Source: Chitinophagaceae bacterium BSSC1 (lineage in GTDB: Bacteria; Bacteroidota; Bacteroidia; Chitinophagales; Chitinophagaceae). Taken from it: DNA of 64,000 bases. Position numbers and translations under genes: made by a program. The notes beneath the pieces were generated by a model. That model did not search any database. It was not told the DNA's origin and worked only from the letters and a program-made list of their open reading frames with translations. Below, piece by piece: positions 43,957 through 52,576 of this stretch. Every line of letters starts with the position of its first letter. Position 1 is the first letter of the stretch. Location of the stretch: positions 620,001 through 684,000 of the forward strand of contig NKJC01000001.1 in the NCBI GenBank assembly GCA_002256435.1. Direction: 5' to 3'.

Positions 43957-44457
43957 CTACAAGCGAATAGATAATCCCAATTTACTATTGCTGGCACTAT
44001 TGCCACCACTAAATTCTAGATTCAGACCAAGTTTATTATTGAAATAATACCTGCCGCCTATTTGGGCGCCAATGGCCAAACCTGAACTATGGCTACCACC
44101 ATAAGTGGTTGGAGAAGTCCAAATATTGAATCCAACATTTAAGCCAGCATAAAAGTCATAATTAGCTGGAATGTTTAGGACATTATTAAAGTGGTAATTT
44201 CCATTTCCTATAACACCTATAATTTGTTGCTTGTATGTTCCGTTATTCCAGTCTTCATTGTAATTTCTTACAGAAACTTCAGCACCAAGGGTAATGTCTT
44301 TGTTAATGCCATAATCTAGTCCTAAATAAACAGGGATACCCCAATTAGAAAGTCCCACTCCAAAATTCAATTGAGAGCGTCCTGTTGCCAAAGCATTCTG
44401 AGACTGGGCATTAAAGCAAATAACTGATAATAATATGATTGAAAGTAATTTTTTCAT
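43957..44457 (-). CDS. Small outer-membrane beta-barrel protein
   Basis: A 166-residue exported protein with a signal peptide ending at N-A-Q-S-Q. It shows alternating aromatic/hydrophobic residues and a C-terminal strand ending in L-S-I-R-L. It looks like an eight-stranded OmpX/OmpW-size barrel. It is the last gene of a run of small membrane-protein genes and overlaps the preceding gene by four bases, so it belongs to that operon. Function unknown. Confidence 0.75.
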   Translation of the reverse strand: MKKLLSIILLSVICFNAQSQNALATGRSQLNFGVGLSNWGIPVYLGLDYGINKDITLGAEVSVRNYNEDWNNGTYKQQIIGVIGNGNYHFNNVLNIPANYDFYAGLNVGFNIWTSPTTYGGSHSSGLAIGAQIGGRYYFNNKLGLNLEFSGGNSASNSKLGLSIRL

Positions 44458-44831
44458 GTTTGTTTGTTGATTGAAATCATGCCATCTGAATCTTCCGCTA
44501 CAAGAGATGCGGTTTTTCTAGAAACCAGGTTAGTCATGATGATTTGCATAATTGTACCAATGGAATTTCTGATCATTCCTTGAGCTGGTCCAATGATTAA
44601 TTTTTTTGTAATAAAACCTCCTGCCAATCCTATTAGGCCGCTAAATATTCCTTGCTTTATTTCAGGTGACCCTACCAAATCTCGAATACCGGATTTGACA
44701 AGATTAACTGGCTGAAGGCTTTTGTAGCTAAATTCTAAGTGGGTCTTTAGATCTTCAAAATACATATCGCGCTTTTTCTCTAGCATTAATATGGCTAATG
44801 AAAGAGTTTCAGTATTATGAGGTGCTTGCAT
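44454..44831 (-). CDS. Small protein with a glycine-rich hydrophobic segment
   Basis: A 125-residue protein that I cannot place. The N-terminal half is charged and helical; a Gly-rich hydrophobic stretch (G-L-I-G-L-A-G-G-F, about 66-75) and a following hydrophobic helix (about 87-100) suggest membrane association. It overlaps the holin/YqjE-like gene by 17 bases and the barrel gene by four bases, a strong sign of cotranslation in one operon. Confidence 0.6.
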   Translation of the reverse strand: MQAPHNTETLSLAILMLEKKRDMYFEDLKTHLEFSYKSLQPVNLVKSGIRDLVGSPEIKQGIFSGLIGLAGGFITKKLIIGPAQGMIRNSIGTIMQIIMTNLVSRKTASLVAEDSDGMISINKQT

Positions 44832-45177
44832 GGCTGTTTTTTAAAATGGCATGAATAAATGCATTTCTTACTGGCCACTTGATCCAGTGATTGCGCATGA
44901 TGTAAATTAAAATTCCAATTAGTCCAAATACAAATCCAGTTAGTAAAAAACCAAGTGGCATATTTGAAAAAAAAGACCCAAGAAATAAAGCCAATCCTAC
45001 AGAACAAAAAAGGAAGGAGATAACAAAAATGAATAACAAGAGCAAAACCTTGGTGGTTGAAGCCAACAATTCTGCCGATTTATCTACTGCTTTGAGTTTC
45101 CACAATTCAGTAGACAGTTTTCCATATTGGTTAGCCGATTCTAATAATTGTTCCATATGATTGGCAGTTTCATTCAT
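44815..45177 (-). CDS. Phage-holin-3/YqjE-like membrane protein
   Basis: A 120-residue protein with an amphipathic N-terminal helix and two close transmembrane segments (about 45-68 and 72-95), the usual shape of the YqjE / phage holin family proteins. These are chromosomal envelope proteins, not prophage genes. Adjacent YtxH and lmo0937-like genes are consistent with a general stress role. It overlaps the next gene's start and the preceding YtxH stop by one base. Confidence 0.75.
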   Translation of the reverse strand: MNETANHMEQLLESANQYGKLSTELWKLKAVDKSAELLASTTKVLLLLFIFVISFLFCSVGLALFLGSFFSNMPLGFLLTGFVFGLIGILIYIMRNHWIKWPVRNAFIHAILKNSHASTS

Positions 45178-45455
45178 TAGACTGTGGCTTTTTTTACCAT
45201 GTCATTGGTATGATCCATAGCTGATTTACCTTTTGAAACAAGCACTTCCACTTCGTGTTTAGTGTCATTAAATTTATCCGTCATGCTATCCACAAAATCC
45301 TCATATTTATCTTGTAGATCATTGGAGAATTCTTCTCCTTTGTTTAAAATCATCTTTCTTGTTTTACTACCCTTGTGAGGTGCAAACAAAATGCCCAATA
45401 ATGCTCCTGCGGTAATTCCTGCCAGGATTCCTAAAACCATTGTTCCTTGTTTCAT
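45177..45455 (-). CDS. YtxH domain protein
   Basis: About 92 residues from ATG 45455. A Gly/Ala-rich transmembrane segment (about 5-25, L-A-G-I-T-A-G-A) and the A-P-H-K-G-S-K-T-R motif are typical of YtxH, followed by a helical coiled-coil-like tail. A longer reading frame extends upstream to 45584 but would run into the lmo0937-like gene in another frame and has no signal character. Related proteins are general-stress-induced in Bacillus. Confidence 0.85.
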   Translation of the reverse strand: MKQGTMVLGILAGITAGALLGILFAPHKGSKTRKMILNKGEEFSNDLQDKYEDFVDSMTDKFNDTKHEVEVLVSKGKSAMDHTNDMVKKATV

Positions 45456-45475
45456 ACTATTTTTTTTAATTATTA

Positions 45476-45628
45476 CTAGATTCTTTTTCCTTGAATTAAC
45501 CTTAGCAAAATGGCAATTACTGCTATCACCAATAAAATATGAATAATTGCTCCCGTATTGTAAGCAAAGAATCCTATTGCCCAAAGTATAATCATGACAA
45601 CCGCAATTGTGTAAAGTAAGTTTCCCAT
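45476..45628 (-). CDS. lmo0937-type small membrane protein (50 residues)
   Basis: ATG at 45628 to TAG at 45476. Two short hydrophobic helices (about 5-22 and 28-43) end in the basic tail L-R-L-I-Q-G-K-R. Sequence and size fit the lmo0937 (DUF5670) family of stress-associated small membrane proteins. It is below common length cut-offs and easily missed. It lies 16 bases after the large glycosyltransferase gene and 20 bases before the YtxH gene. Confidence 0.85.
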   Translation of the reverse strand: MGNLLYTIAVVMIILWAIGFFAYNTGAIIHILLVIAVIAILLRLIQGKRI

Positions 45629-45644
45629 TATTAATAGTTTTTGT

Positions 45645-47999
45645 TCAATTCACAAAGCTTGTCAATTTCAGATTAGAAACTGTTACAGTATTTTGCTTTT
45701 GGATTACATGATTTACACTTGAAGCTGCCATTAAAATCTTATGATGATTTAATGATTTCTCCAAACACAATCTGGCCATTAAATAACTAACAGTGGATTC
45801 AGCACCTTGGTTAAGATTCACATAATCCGTTTCAAGCCCATCATAACACCCACCAGTACAGGGATTATAAATAATTTGATGCAAGTGATTGGCTCCTAAA
45901 AACCAATTAAAAGCCCCTTGCATTTTTTCCAAATATTCTCTATCCGGAAATTCTTGATGAAATTTTGAAAGTGCTAAAATGGTATAAGCAACATCAATGG
46001 GTTGTTCTCCACCCACTTGTTTGCTTATATAAAAATGATTTTTATGAAACCACTCTTTGTTTGAAACTACATGAATACTTGTTCCAGTAAAAATATTATC
46101 CAAAAGAAATTGAAAAGACTCTTGTGCAATATTTTTATAAGTATAATCTCCTGTAGCCATCCATGCACACAATATTGATTCAGGTAGTATACTATTGGCA
46201 TAGGTCAAATAACTTTCAAACCACTTCCAATCTGAAGAAGCTTCGTGTTTATACATCTGTACTAATCTGTTAGCAAGAGATTTTATTAATGCAATTTGTT
46301 GCAGGTTTTTTTGTTGCGTATTACTATAGTAAAGCCCTTTAATGGCAAATGCCATAGCTCTGGTTGAATGTATATTTGGTAAATTTGAAATGGCTTTTTT
46401 AAACAATTTATCAGCAGCATGTACTAATTCAATTGGCAACCAATTTGACAATGACAACAAATAACCAAGTGCCCAAATTGCCCTACCGTTTGAATCTTCC
46501 AAATTTGTCTCTTGGTTTTGCAATGTAAATTCTCCATTCTTGTCAACATAATTTAAAAAATCGGCCTTGGCCTGAAAACAATATTCAATAAAGCCAAAAT
46601 ACCTGATAATCAGTGGCAATAATTTTTTGTCTTGGCGTAATTCAAATAATTGACAAAAAGCCACCATGGCTCTGGCATTATCATCTAAAGTATATCCCCA
46701 CTCACGATCGGGCTGATTAATATTGCTAAATTGCAACATCCCAAAATGGGTGGTCATTTTCCAAATATGGTCTAAATTAACCGGTGGCATATTATAATAC
46801 AAAGGAGACTGATTTGTAAAATACTTCCTGAATAATTGTGCATGTGCAATACTGGAGTTCTGCCAGGCGGACGAGGCCATCAAGTGTATGGCATTATTAC
46901 TAATTTCAATTCGCCTATCACTGTCTTTCATTAACATGTTTACTGCATTTGCCAGTTGAAGACTACTTCCAAAGTCAATGATTATTCCAGTATCTTGTTG
47001 TAATACCTCTTTGGCATGTGGAATGTTAGTAGAAACAATGGGGCAACCACAACTGATAGCATATGAAAATGTTCCACTAACAGCTTGGTTGGGATCTTTT
47101 GAAGTGAACAAATAAATATCAGTAAGTTGTAAGTATTCTAGCAATTCATCTAAGGGCATAAATCGGTTAATAAATAACACATGACCCTGTAGAGAAAGGT
47201 CTATTACCTTTTTTTCTAGCATTTGTCTGTATTGCTCCCCTTCTGTTTTTACAATAGAAGGATGCGTTTTCCCAATAATCAAGAATAATGTATTAGGATT
47301 TTCATAGATAATTTCTGGAAGAGCATCTAACGTAGTTTCAATACTTTTCCCAGGCCCTAATAAACCAAATGTTGATAATATGGTTTTACCTGTAAATCCA
47401 TATTTTAATTTGAGGGTAGTTTTGGAAACATGAGGCACCAAGTGTGTTCCATGTTTTATAACGCTAATTTTATCCTGATCTATGCCATAATCTTGTATTA
47501 GCAAATTAGATAAACTCTTAGTCATTACTACAATTCCCTCCACGGCTTCAACCATTCTAATCAGATTGGCTTTCAATAAATCATTTGGCAATGGAAGAAC
47601 TGTGTGAAAAACAAGCAATACTGGTTTTGAGAGCTGCTGCAAGAATCTTTGGAATCTTTCTTCTTTGCCACTAAAAAAACCAAATTCATGTTGAATTAAT
47701 ACAACTTGTATTTTGTCATTTTCATTAATTCTTGTTATTAAAGACGCAAAGTCTGCAGGTTCATCTACATTAAGTAAATACGCAACGTCGCAACCGTATT
47801 CATGTTGTTCTGAATTAGACTCTAAGGCACAAACCTGAACATGAAAAGACTGGTAAAATCCCTCTTGTAGGGTTTTGACCAAATCTTGACTATAAGTAGC
47901 TATGCCGCACTCTCTTGGAGGATAAGAACTAATCAATAAAACTTCAGGCAATGATAGTTTGGGGAATTCCAGTTTCATAGTTGCATAATTTTGCATCAT
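45645..47999 (-). CDS. GT4-like glycosyltransferase fused to a helical (alpha/alpha-barrel-like) domain
   Basis: A 784-residue protein. Residues about 18-400 form a GT-B glycosyltransferase of the GT4 group (P-P-R-E-C-G-I-A-T-Y near the N-terminus, G-P-G-K-S near 216, C-G-C-P-I-V). At the position of the E-x7-E motif the sequence reads Q-A-V-S-G-T-F-S-Y, so neither Glu is kept. Residues about 425-775 are a mostly helical domain rich in W, H and N, suggesting an alpha/alpha-barrel. Such fusions may build or trim an oligosaccharide during stress. First gene of a run with small membrane-protein genes. Confidence 0.72.
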   Translation of the reverse strand: MMQNYATMKLEFPKLSLPEVLLISSYPPRECGIATYSQDLVKTLQEGFYQSFHVQVCALESNSEQHEYGCDVAYLLNVDEPADFASLITRINENDKIQVVLIQHEFGFFSGKEERFQRFLQQLSKPVLLVFHTVLPLPNDLLKANLIRMVEAVEGIVVMTKSLSNLLIQDYGIDQDKISVIKHGTHLVPHVSKTTLKLKYGFTGKTILSTFGLLGPGKSIETTLDALPEIIYENPNTLFLIIGKTHPSIVKTEGEQYRQMLEKKVIDLSLQGHVLFINRFMPLDELLEYLQLTDIYLFTSKDPNQAVSGTFSYAISCGCPIVSTNIPHAKEVLQQDTGIIIDFGSSLQLANAVNMLMKDSDRRIEISNNAIHLMASSAWQNSSIAHAQLFRKYFTNQSPLYYNMPPVNLDHIWKMTTHFGMLQFSNINQPDREWGYTLDDNARAMVAFCQLFELRQDKKLLPLIIRYFGFIEYCFQAKADFLNYVDKNGEFTLQNQETNLEDSNGRAIWALGYLLSLSNWLPIELVHAADKLFKKAISNLPNIHSTRAMAFAIKGLYYSNTQQKNLQQIALIKSLANRLVQMYKHEASSDWKWFESYLTYANSILPESILCAWMATGDYTYKNIAQESFQFLLDNIFTGTSIHVVSNKEWFHKNHFYISKQVGGEQPIDVAYTILALSKFHQEFPDREYLEKMQGAFNWFLGANHLHQIIYNPCTGGCYDGLETDYVNLNQGAESTVSYLMARLCLEKSLNHHKILMAASSVNHVIQKQNTVTVSNLKLTSFVN

Positions 48000-48104
48000 T
48001 CACAATTGGCTAACAATCTGAGTTTGTGGGTATGATGCAAAATAGCTTTGCTACATCTATATTATGTTATATGGTTTCGTATTTGTATTGCAAAATTAAT
48101 TTCC

Positions 48105-48509
48105 CTAAAAAACGGGGCCTGTTTTGTCTTGATTTAAAGTTGCATCATGGTCAACTAATTCTTTATATTCTTCTGAAAGAGACATAATTTCAGATTCTGT
48201 TTTACCTTCCAAATCAATTACCGTATTACTTGCTGGTTCGTGAGAAGATACCAATTCATTTAATTTCAAGTGCAGGGTTGCCGAAAATCTATTCACAGAT
48301 TTTTGGATTAGAAAAAGACATAAAAACGAAACTCCAAGGATCAGGTCACCAATCATCTCATGCAGATTTTCGGTAATTGATGCCCTATTGCCTAACCAAA
48401 AACAAACTAAGATAAATGCCAAGATAAATGTGAGGGAGTTCCCCATAATCCCAATAGCCAAAAGGCTTATTCTTTCAAAGATTTGCTCTGAACGGTGTTT
48501 AATATTCAT
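48105..48509 (-). CDS. Low-affinity iron permease family protein
   Basis: A 134-residue membrane protein with two transmembrane segments (about 14-40 and 50-67) followed by the conserved cytoplasmic tail L-H-L-K-L-N-E-L-V and V-I-D-L-E-G-K. That pattern matches the low-affinity iron permease family (PF04120). Actual iron transport is unproven for bacterial members. It is the last gene of the 50983-48105 receiver/hybrid kinase run, 10 bases after the receiver gene. Confidence 0.8.
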   Translation of the reverse strand: MNIKHRSEQIFERISLLAIGIMGNSLTFILAFILVCFWLGNRASITENLHEMIGDLILGVSFLCLFLIQKSVNRFSATLHLKLNELVSSHEPASNTVIDLEGKTESEIMSLSEEYKELVDHDATLNQDKTGPVF

Positions 48510-48519
48510 TATTTGCTAT

Positions 48520-48954
48520 TTACATCCTATCCATATACCATTCCAATTGGGATTTCATTTTTTTAATCTTTAAAATATCGGCAATGGTTCTTTCAATTCT
48601 CAAAAAAGCAGTTTCACTTTTAACAATATAGTCAAATGCTTTATGATGCATACAGTCTACTGCTACTTGTATTCTGTCTTGTCCAGAAAGCATAATTACA
48701 GGTATATTATCATCTTTTGCCTTAATACCATCTAACGTTTGAATTCCATTCATAGCTAATGGATTCAAACCATCCAGCAGGTAATCTAATATTATTATAT
48801 CAGGTTTCTCATCCAATGCCGCAAGACATTCCTCACCAGTTTGAAAACTAACTACTTCAAAATAGGGCGTACTTGTAAAGTCAATTTCTAATGATTTCAG
48901 AAATACTGCATCATCATCAACCAGGTACAATTTAATCTTGGGGGGATTACCCAT
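48520..48954 (-). CDS. Stand-alone receiver-domain response regulator
   Basis: A 144-residue receiver with acidic D13-D14-D15, phosphoacceptor Asp57 (I-I-L-D-Y-L-L) and M-L-S-G. The K-P pair is replaced by Lys-Ser (I-V-K-S-E), so the conserved Pro is lost. There is no output domain, although a C-terminal helix (about 125-144) is present. It is 10 bases downstream of a hybrid kinase with an Hpt domain, an obvious phosphodonor. Confidence 0.88.
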   Translation of the reverse strand: MGNPPKIKLYLVDDDAVFLKSLEIDFTSTPYFEVVSFQTGEECLAALDEKPDIIILDYLLDGLNPLAMNGIQTLDGIKAKDDNIPVIMLSGQDRIQVAVDCMHHKAFDYIVKSETAFLRIERTIADILKIKKMKSQLEWYMDRM

Positions 48955-48964
48955 AAAATCGGTT

Positions 48965-50983
48965 TTATTTTTCAGTGATTGGGGCAGGTATTGTTTTGTT
49001 TTTCTCTATTGTTTTGAAAGCTTCCTGAAGTTCAATACAAGCTTGTACACAAACAGTCTCTAATTGTAACACTAAGGAATAAATGCTTTCATTCTTTTGT
49101 TGTGAAAGCGCAAATTCTTTTACTTGCTTAGCCATGTTTTCAAAATCAGGGCTAATACCCATAATTGAAAAGGACGGTATTAATTTGTGCATAGCTGCGT
49201 GTAAAGATTGCCAATCTTTATTTTGCCAACTAAGCTTCATAGCAGCAATTAAAGTTGGGGTTTGTTCTAAATATAGTGCAATCATTTCTAGCATCAGTAA
49301 AGGATTTGACTTGGTCCTTTTTGTGAGGTAATTCAAATCTGTGCATTTGACTAAAACAGAATCTTGGCTTATTGGGGTGTCTGTTTTCCACAATTTGCTT
49401 GCATGGTTTTTCTTAGACAAACTTTGAATCTTATTAAATAATATCTTTTCATCAACGGGCTTAGCAATATAGTCATTCATCCCAACCAACTTACACTTGG
49501 CCAAATCTACCGTAGTTACATCTGCTGTTAATGCAATAATGGGTATGTTTGAATGCATTACATTTCTAATATATTGAGTAGCTTCAAATCCATTCATTTC
49601 TGGCATTTGCAAATCCATTAACACCAAATCATACTCATTTTCTGCCATCATTTCTATGGCTATTTTACCATTTGCTGCAATCTCTCTTTCAAAGCCAAAA
49701 TCATCCAACAGTGTTTTCATCAATAATTGATTCAAAGGAATATCTTCTACTACCAATACTTTTAAATGGCTATTAACACATTCTAAAGATTCTGAATCAA
49801 TAAAGGGTTCAACTGTTTGAGATGTTTTAATAAATTCTAATAGAAAACTGAATTCTGAACCACTGGCAATTTGACTTTCAACAGAGACAGACCCACCTTG
49901 CTGCTCTACCAATTGTTTTACTATGGCTAATCCCAACCCTGTTCCACCATATAATCTAGACGTGCCACTTGAGGCTTGTTGAAAATTTTCAAAAATGGTT
50001 TGCATTTTTGCCTCCTGTATACCAATACCAGTATCCTTAATTGAAAAACGAATACGTACAGATTCTGAATTTTCTTCTACTAGATTTACTCCAACAGTAA
50101 TTGATCCTTCACTTGTAAATTTAACAGCATTACTTAGTAGGTTAATGATTATCTGATGTAAACGAATAGGGTCACCTAGTAATACTCCTGGAATAGCATT
50201 GTCAAATTCTTTAATTAAGCGCAGATTTTTTTCATGAATTTTTGGCTCAAACAAATGTAACATGGCAGTAATAGAATTGGCCATATTGAAAGGAATGTGT
50301 TCAAAAATCATTTTCCCTGCGTCTACTTTTGCTAGATCTAAAATATCATTTATTAAAACAATCAAGGCATCTCCGCTGCTCTTTATGGCATTCAGGTATT
50401 CTAATTGTTTTATGGAAAGGTCAGTCTTAAACAACACTTTGGTAAACCCAATAATGGCATTCATGGGAGTTCTAATCTCATGACTCATATTAGACAAAAA
50501 CTGTTGTTTGGCTCTAACCGCTTCTCCGGCAATTAACGATGCGGCTTCTGCATTGTCTTTGGCATGTTGTGCAATTTCTGTAGCTAATTCCGCAAAAACC
50601 TTTGCTTCTGTTAATTCTTTTTCTATTCGCTTTTGCTCAGTTACATCTCTAGCTACCACTACTGCACCCAATACTTGACCTTGTTCATCTTTGAAAACTG
50701 AACCGTTAAAAAGTACATCTGTTAATTTATGATCTCGCATCACCAACGGATAGTTCTTTACAAATCCTTTGGCAAAAACGGCTCCATAAACTTGCCTTGC
50801 TTTTTCCGGTTCCGTGAAATATTCAAAAAAATCTGTCCGGATAAGTTGTTCTCTAGTTTTTCCGGTGATAATTTCCATGGCATGATTCATGTCCATGATT
50901 TTTCCCTCTGTACTTATAGTAACCAAAGGATCCAAACTGGCTTCTATCAAACTCCTGGCGTATTCCAGTTCTTTGTAATTCAT
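48965..50983 (-). CDS. PAS-HisKA-HATPase-REC-Hpt hybrid histidine kinase
   Basis: A 672-residue cytoplasmic hybrid kinase. Order: PAS (about 1-120), coiled coil, HisKA with His168 (N-M-S-H-E-I-R-T-P), HATPase_c (N box N-L-L-S-N-A-V-K-F, G-G-T-G-L-G-L-A), receiver with Asp457 (L-M-D-L-Q-M-P) and K-P, then an Hpt domain with His599. All phosphorelay residues are present. The adjacent receiver at 48520 is the likely terminal acceptor. No transmembrane segment, so the signal is cytoplasmic. Confidence 0.93.
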   Translation of the reverse strand: MNYKELEYARSLIEASLDPLVTISTEGKIMDMNHAMEIITGKTREQLIRTDFFEYFTEPEKARQVYGAVFAKGFVKNYPLVMRDHKLTDVLFNGSVFKDEQGQVLGAVVVARDVTEQKRIEKELTEAKVFAELATEIAQHAKDNAEAASLIAGEAVRAKQQFLSNMSHEIRTPMNAIIGFTKVLFKTDLSIKQLEYLNAIKSSGDALIVLINDILDLAKVDAGKMIFEHIPFNMANSITAMLHLFEPKIHEKNLRLIKEFDNAIPGVLLGDPIRLHQIIINLLSNAVKFTSEGSITVGVNLVEENSESVRIRFSIKDTGIGIQEAKMQTIFENFQQASSGTSRLYGGTGLGLAIVKQLVEQQGGSVSVESQIASGSEFSFLLEFIKTSQTVEPFIDSESLECVNSHLKVLVVEDIPLNQLLMKTLLDDFGFEREIAANGKIAIEMMAENEYDLVLMDLQMPEMNGFEATQYIRNVMHSNIPIIALTADVTTVDLAKCKLVGMNDYIAKPVDEKILFNKIQSLSKKNHASKLWKTDTPISQDSVLVKCTDLNYLTKRTKSNPLLMLEMIALYLEQTPTLIAAMKLSWQNKDWQSLHAAMHKLIPSFSIMGISPDFENMAKQVKEFALSQQKNESIYSLVLQLETVCVQACIELQEAFKTIEKNKTIPAPITEK

Positions 50984-51002
50984 GATGGGTAGATTGCTAG
51001 AC

Positions 51003-51563
51003 TTATAATTCCTCTATTGGATTTCTTTTCCTTTCTTTTAGGCGTTTGAAATGGGTAGGACTTAAGCCTGTTACTTTTTTAAACTGATTAGAAAGGTGCG
51101 CCACACTGCTATAGTGCATTTTCCAAGCTATTTCAGTTATATTCAATTCGTTATAAATAATCAACTCCTTAATGCGCTCTACTTTGTTTGCAATAATGTA
51201 CTGCTCAATAGTTGTTCCCTGTACTTCAGAAAATAAATTAGACATATAAGTGTAGTCAAGCTGTAATTTTTCACTTAAGTAGTCAGAAAAATTGATCAAT
51301 AATACTTCATCAGAATAATGAACCATTTGAATGACCACATTCTTAATTCGCTCAATGAGAACGGATCGTTTGTCATCCATCAATTCTAAACCAGATTCTA
51401 ATAACTTGGCTTTAAGTTGTTCTCTTTGAGTTTGCGTAAGTGTTTCCATTAGGTCAACTTCACCTAACTCAACAATGATAAAATGCAAACCCATTGCTCT
51501 AAGTGCATCCCTTGTTGCATTCTTGCAACTAGTGCTCACCATGTATTTTATATATAATTTCAA
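51003..51563 (-). CDS. AraC-type regulator with degenerate heavy-metal-like N-terminal domain (copy 1)
   Basis: A 186-residue regulator. The N-terminal about 65 residues form a ferredoxin-like beta-alpha-beta region (Y-I-K-Y-M-V-S-T-S-C) resembling HMA domains but with the first Cys of M-x-C-x-x-C replaced by Ser. The C-terminal about 100 residues are an AraC helix-turn-helix (T-E-I-A-W-K-M, Y-S-S-V-A-H-L-S). The start is TTG at 51563; the first ATG (51542) would delete the conserved first strand shared with the paralogue. A perfect 7-bp inverted repeat lies 10 bases upstream. Close paralogue of the 56891-57451 gene. Confidence 0.85.
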   Translation of the reverse strand: MKLYIKYMVSTSCKNATRDALRAMGLHFIIVELGEVDLMETLTQTQREQLKAKLLESGLELMDDKRSVLIERIKNVVIQMVHYSDEVLLINFSDYLSEKLQLDYTYMSNLFSEVQGTTIEQYIIANKVERIKELIIYNELNITEIAWKMHYSSVAHLSNQFKKVTGLSPTHFKRLKERKRNPIEEL

Positions 51564-51572
51564 TAGGACAAG

Positions 51573-51593
51573 ACTTTACTGATTGTGTAAAGT
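51573..51593. promoter_or_regulatory. 7-bp inverted repeat before the AraC-type gene (copy 1)
   Basis: ACTTTAC (51573-51579) and GTAAAGT (51587-51593) are perfect inverted repeats with a 7-base spacer, 10 bases from the TTG start. Confidence 0.4.
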
Positions 51594-51667
51594 TCCTAGC
51601 ATTCAAAGGCCCAAATGTTTCACAATTCAAGCTATTTATTGTATAATTCACTGTTTAGTTAAATAAT

Positions 51668-52564
51668 TCAACCAATACTGTCTTTTGGAAGTTTGGGTTG
51701 TTTTAGTTTTTGTTTCAGCTTTTTTTGCCTTAATTCTTCTTGTTTTATTTGTTCTGCTTGTTTTTTGGACTCTTCTCTTTTTTTCTTATTAAAATAACCC
51801 TTGAGCAAGAAATTACTTTTTGCAGCTTCCATATTTTCACTTAACCCTTTGGATCCTGTTTTTAGATTAGTCATGGTGCTATCCAACGAATTAGCAAATC
51901 CTGTATCGCTCACTAATCTAGACAATGCACCATTCCCGTGATTCATTTTCCAAGTAAATTTTGCAAATTCTTCAGAACTGCTTTCAAGATTCAAAATGGT
52001 CCCTTTAATACTTTCAGAAAATTGCTCATCAGAAATTAATTTTGATAACGCGCCTTTTCCATTGTTCATTTTATAGGTAAATCCCGCCAATTGATCTGTA
52101 ATTACTGCCGCATTGTCAACACTTTTTTTCAAACCGGCAATAAGATCTTGCATTTCAATTGCTTCACTAGAAGCAATCTTTGAACCATTTTTTACCAATG
52201 CTGAATTTGGTAGACCCGGATTAATTGTTAAGACTTTGTCTCCCATTAATCCATCTGATCCTATACTGGCTTTAGAAGTTACTCTCAAAAAAGGTTTGGC
52301 ATCTTCCTTTATTACTAAGTACACCATCACAGAACTATCTGTTAACAAAGCAATTTCATCAACAGTGCCTATATTAATTCCAGCAAATCGTACATTATTA
52401 CCCACTTTTAATCCACTAACAGATTTGAATTCAGTTCTTAGTTGAAAAGTGCTCCCAAATAAATTTTTCTGCATGCCAATTAAATAAATGGCTACAACCA
52501 GAATGCCAAGCCCTACGGCAACAAACATTCCCAGTTTCCATATATATCCGGTGTTGTCTTTCAT
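51668..52564 (-). CDS. mlaD: MlaD-type MCE-domain lipid-transport protein
   Basis: A 298-residue protein with one N-terminal transmembrane anchor (about 10-30) and an MCE domain (F-K-S-V-S-G-L-K-V-G-N-N-V-R-F-A-G near 46). A long helical tail follows and ends in a very basic K/Q-rich C-terminus (about 265-298). MlaD hexamers bind lipid in the periplasm and partner with MlaE and MlaF. The tail is longer and more repetitive than in proteobacterial MlaD; two G-K/N-G-A-L-S-K/R-L segments recur. Confidence 0.88.
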   Translation of the reverse strand: MKDNTGYIWKLGMFVAVGLGILVVAIYLIGMQKNLFGSTFQLRTEFKSVSGLKVGNNVRFAGINIGTVDEIALLTDSSVMVYLVIKEDAKPFLRVTSKASIGSDGLMGDKVLTINPGLPNSALVKNGSKIASSEAIEMQDLIAGLKKSVDNAAVITDQLAGFTYKMNNGKGALSKLISDEQFSESIKGTILNLESSSEEFAKFTWKMNHGNGALSRLVSDTGFANSLDSTMTNLKTGSKGLSENMEAAKSNFLLKGYFNKKKREESKKQAEQIKQEELRQKKLKQKLKQPKLPKDSIG

Positions 52565-52576
52565 GTGATGTTCTTT

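Noticed and set aside
44815..45177. Possible prophage holin
   Set aside because: Although named holin-like, the protein fits the chromosomal YqjE family; no phage genes, integrase or attachment sites are near.
45456..45584. Upstream extension of the YtxH gene to 45584
   Set aside because: The extension overlaps the lmo0937-like gene in another frame and adds sequence with no YtxH character.
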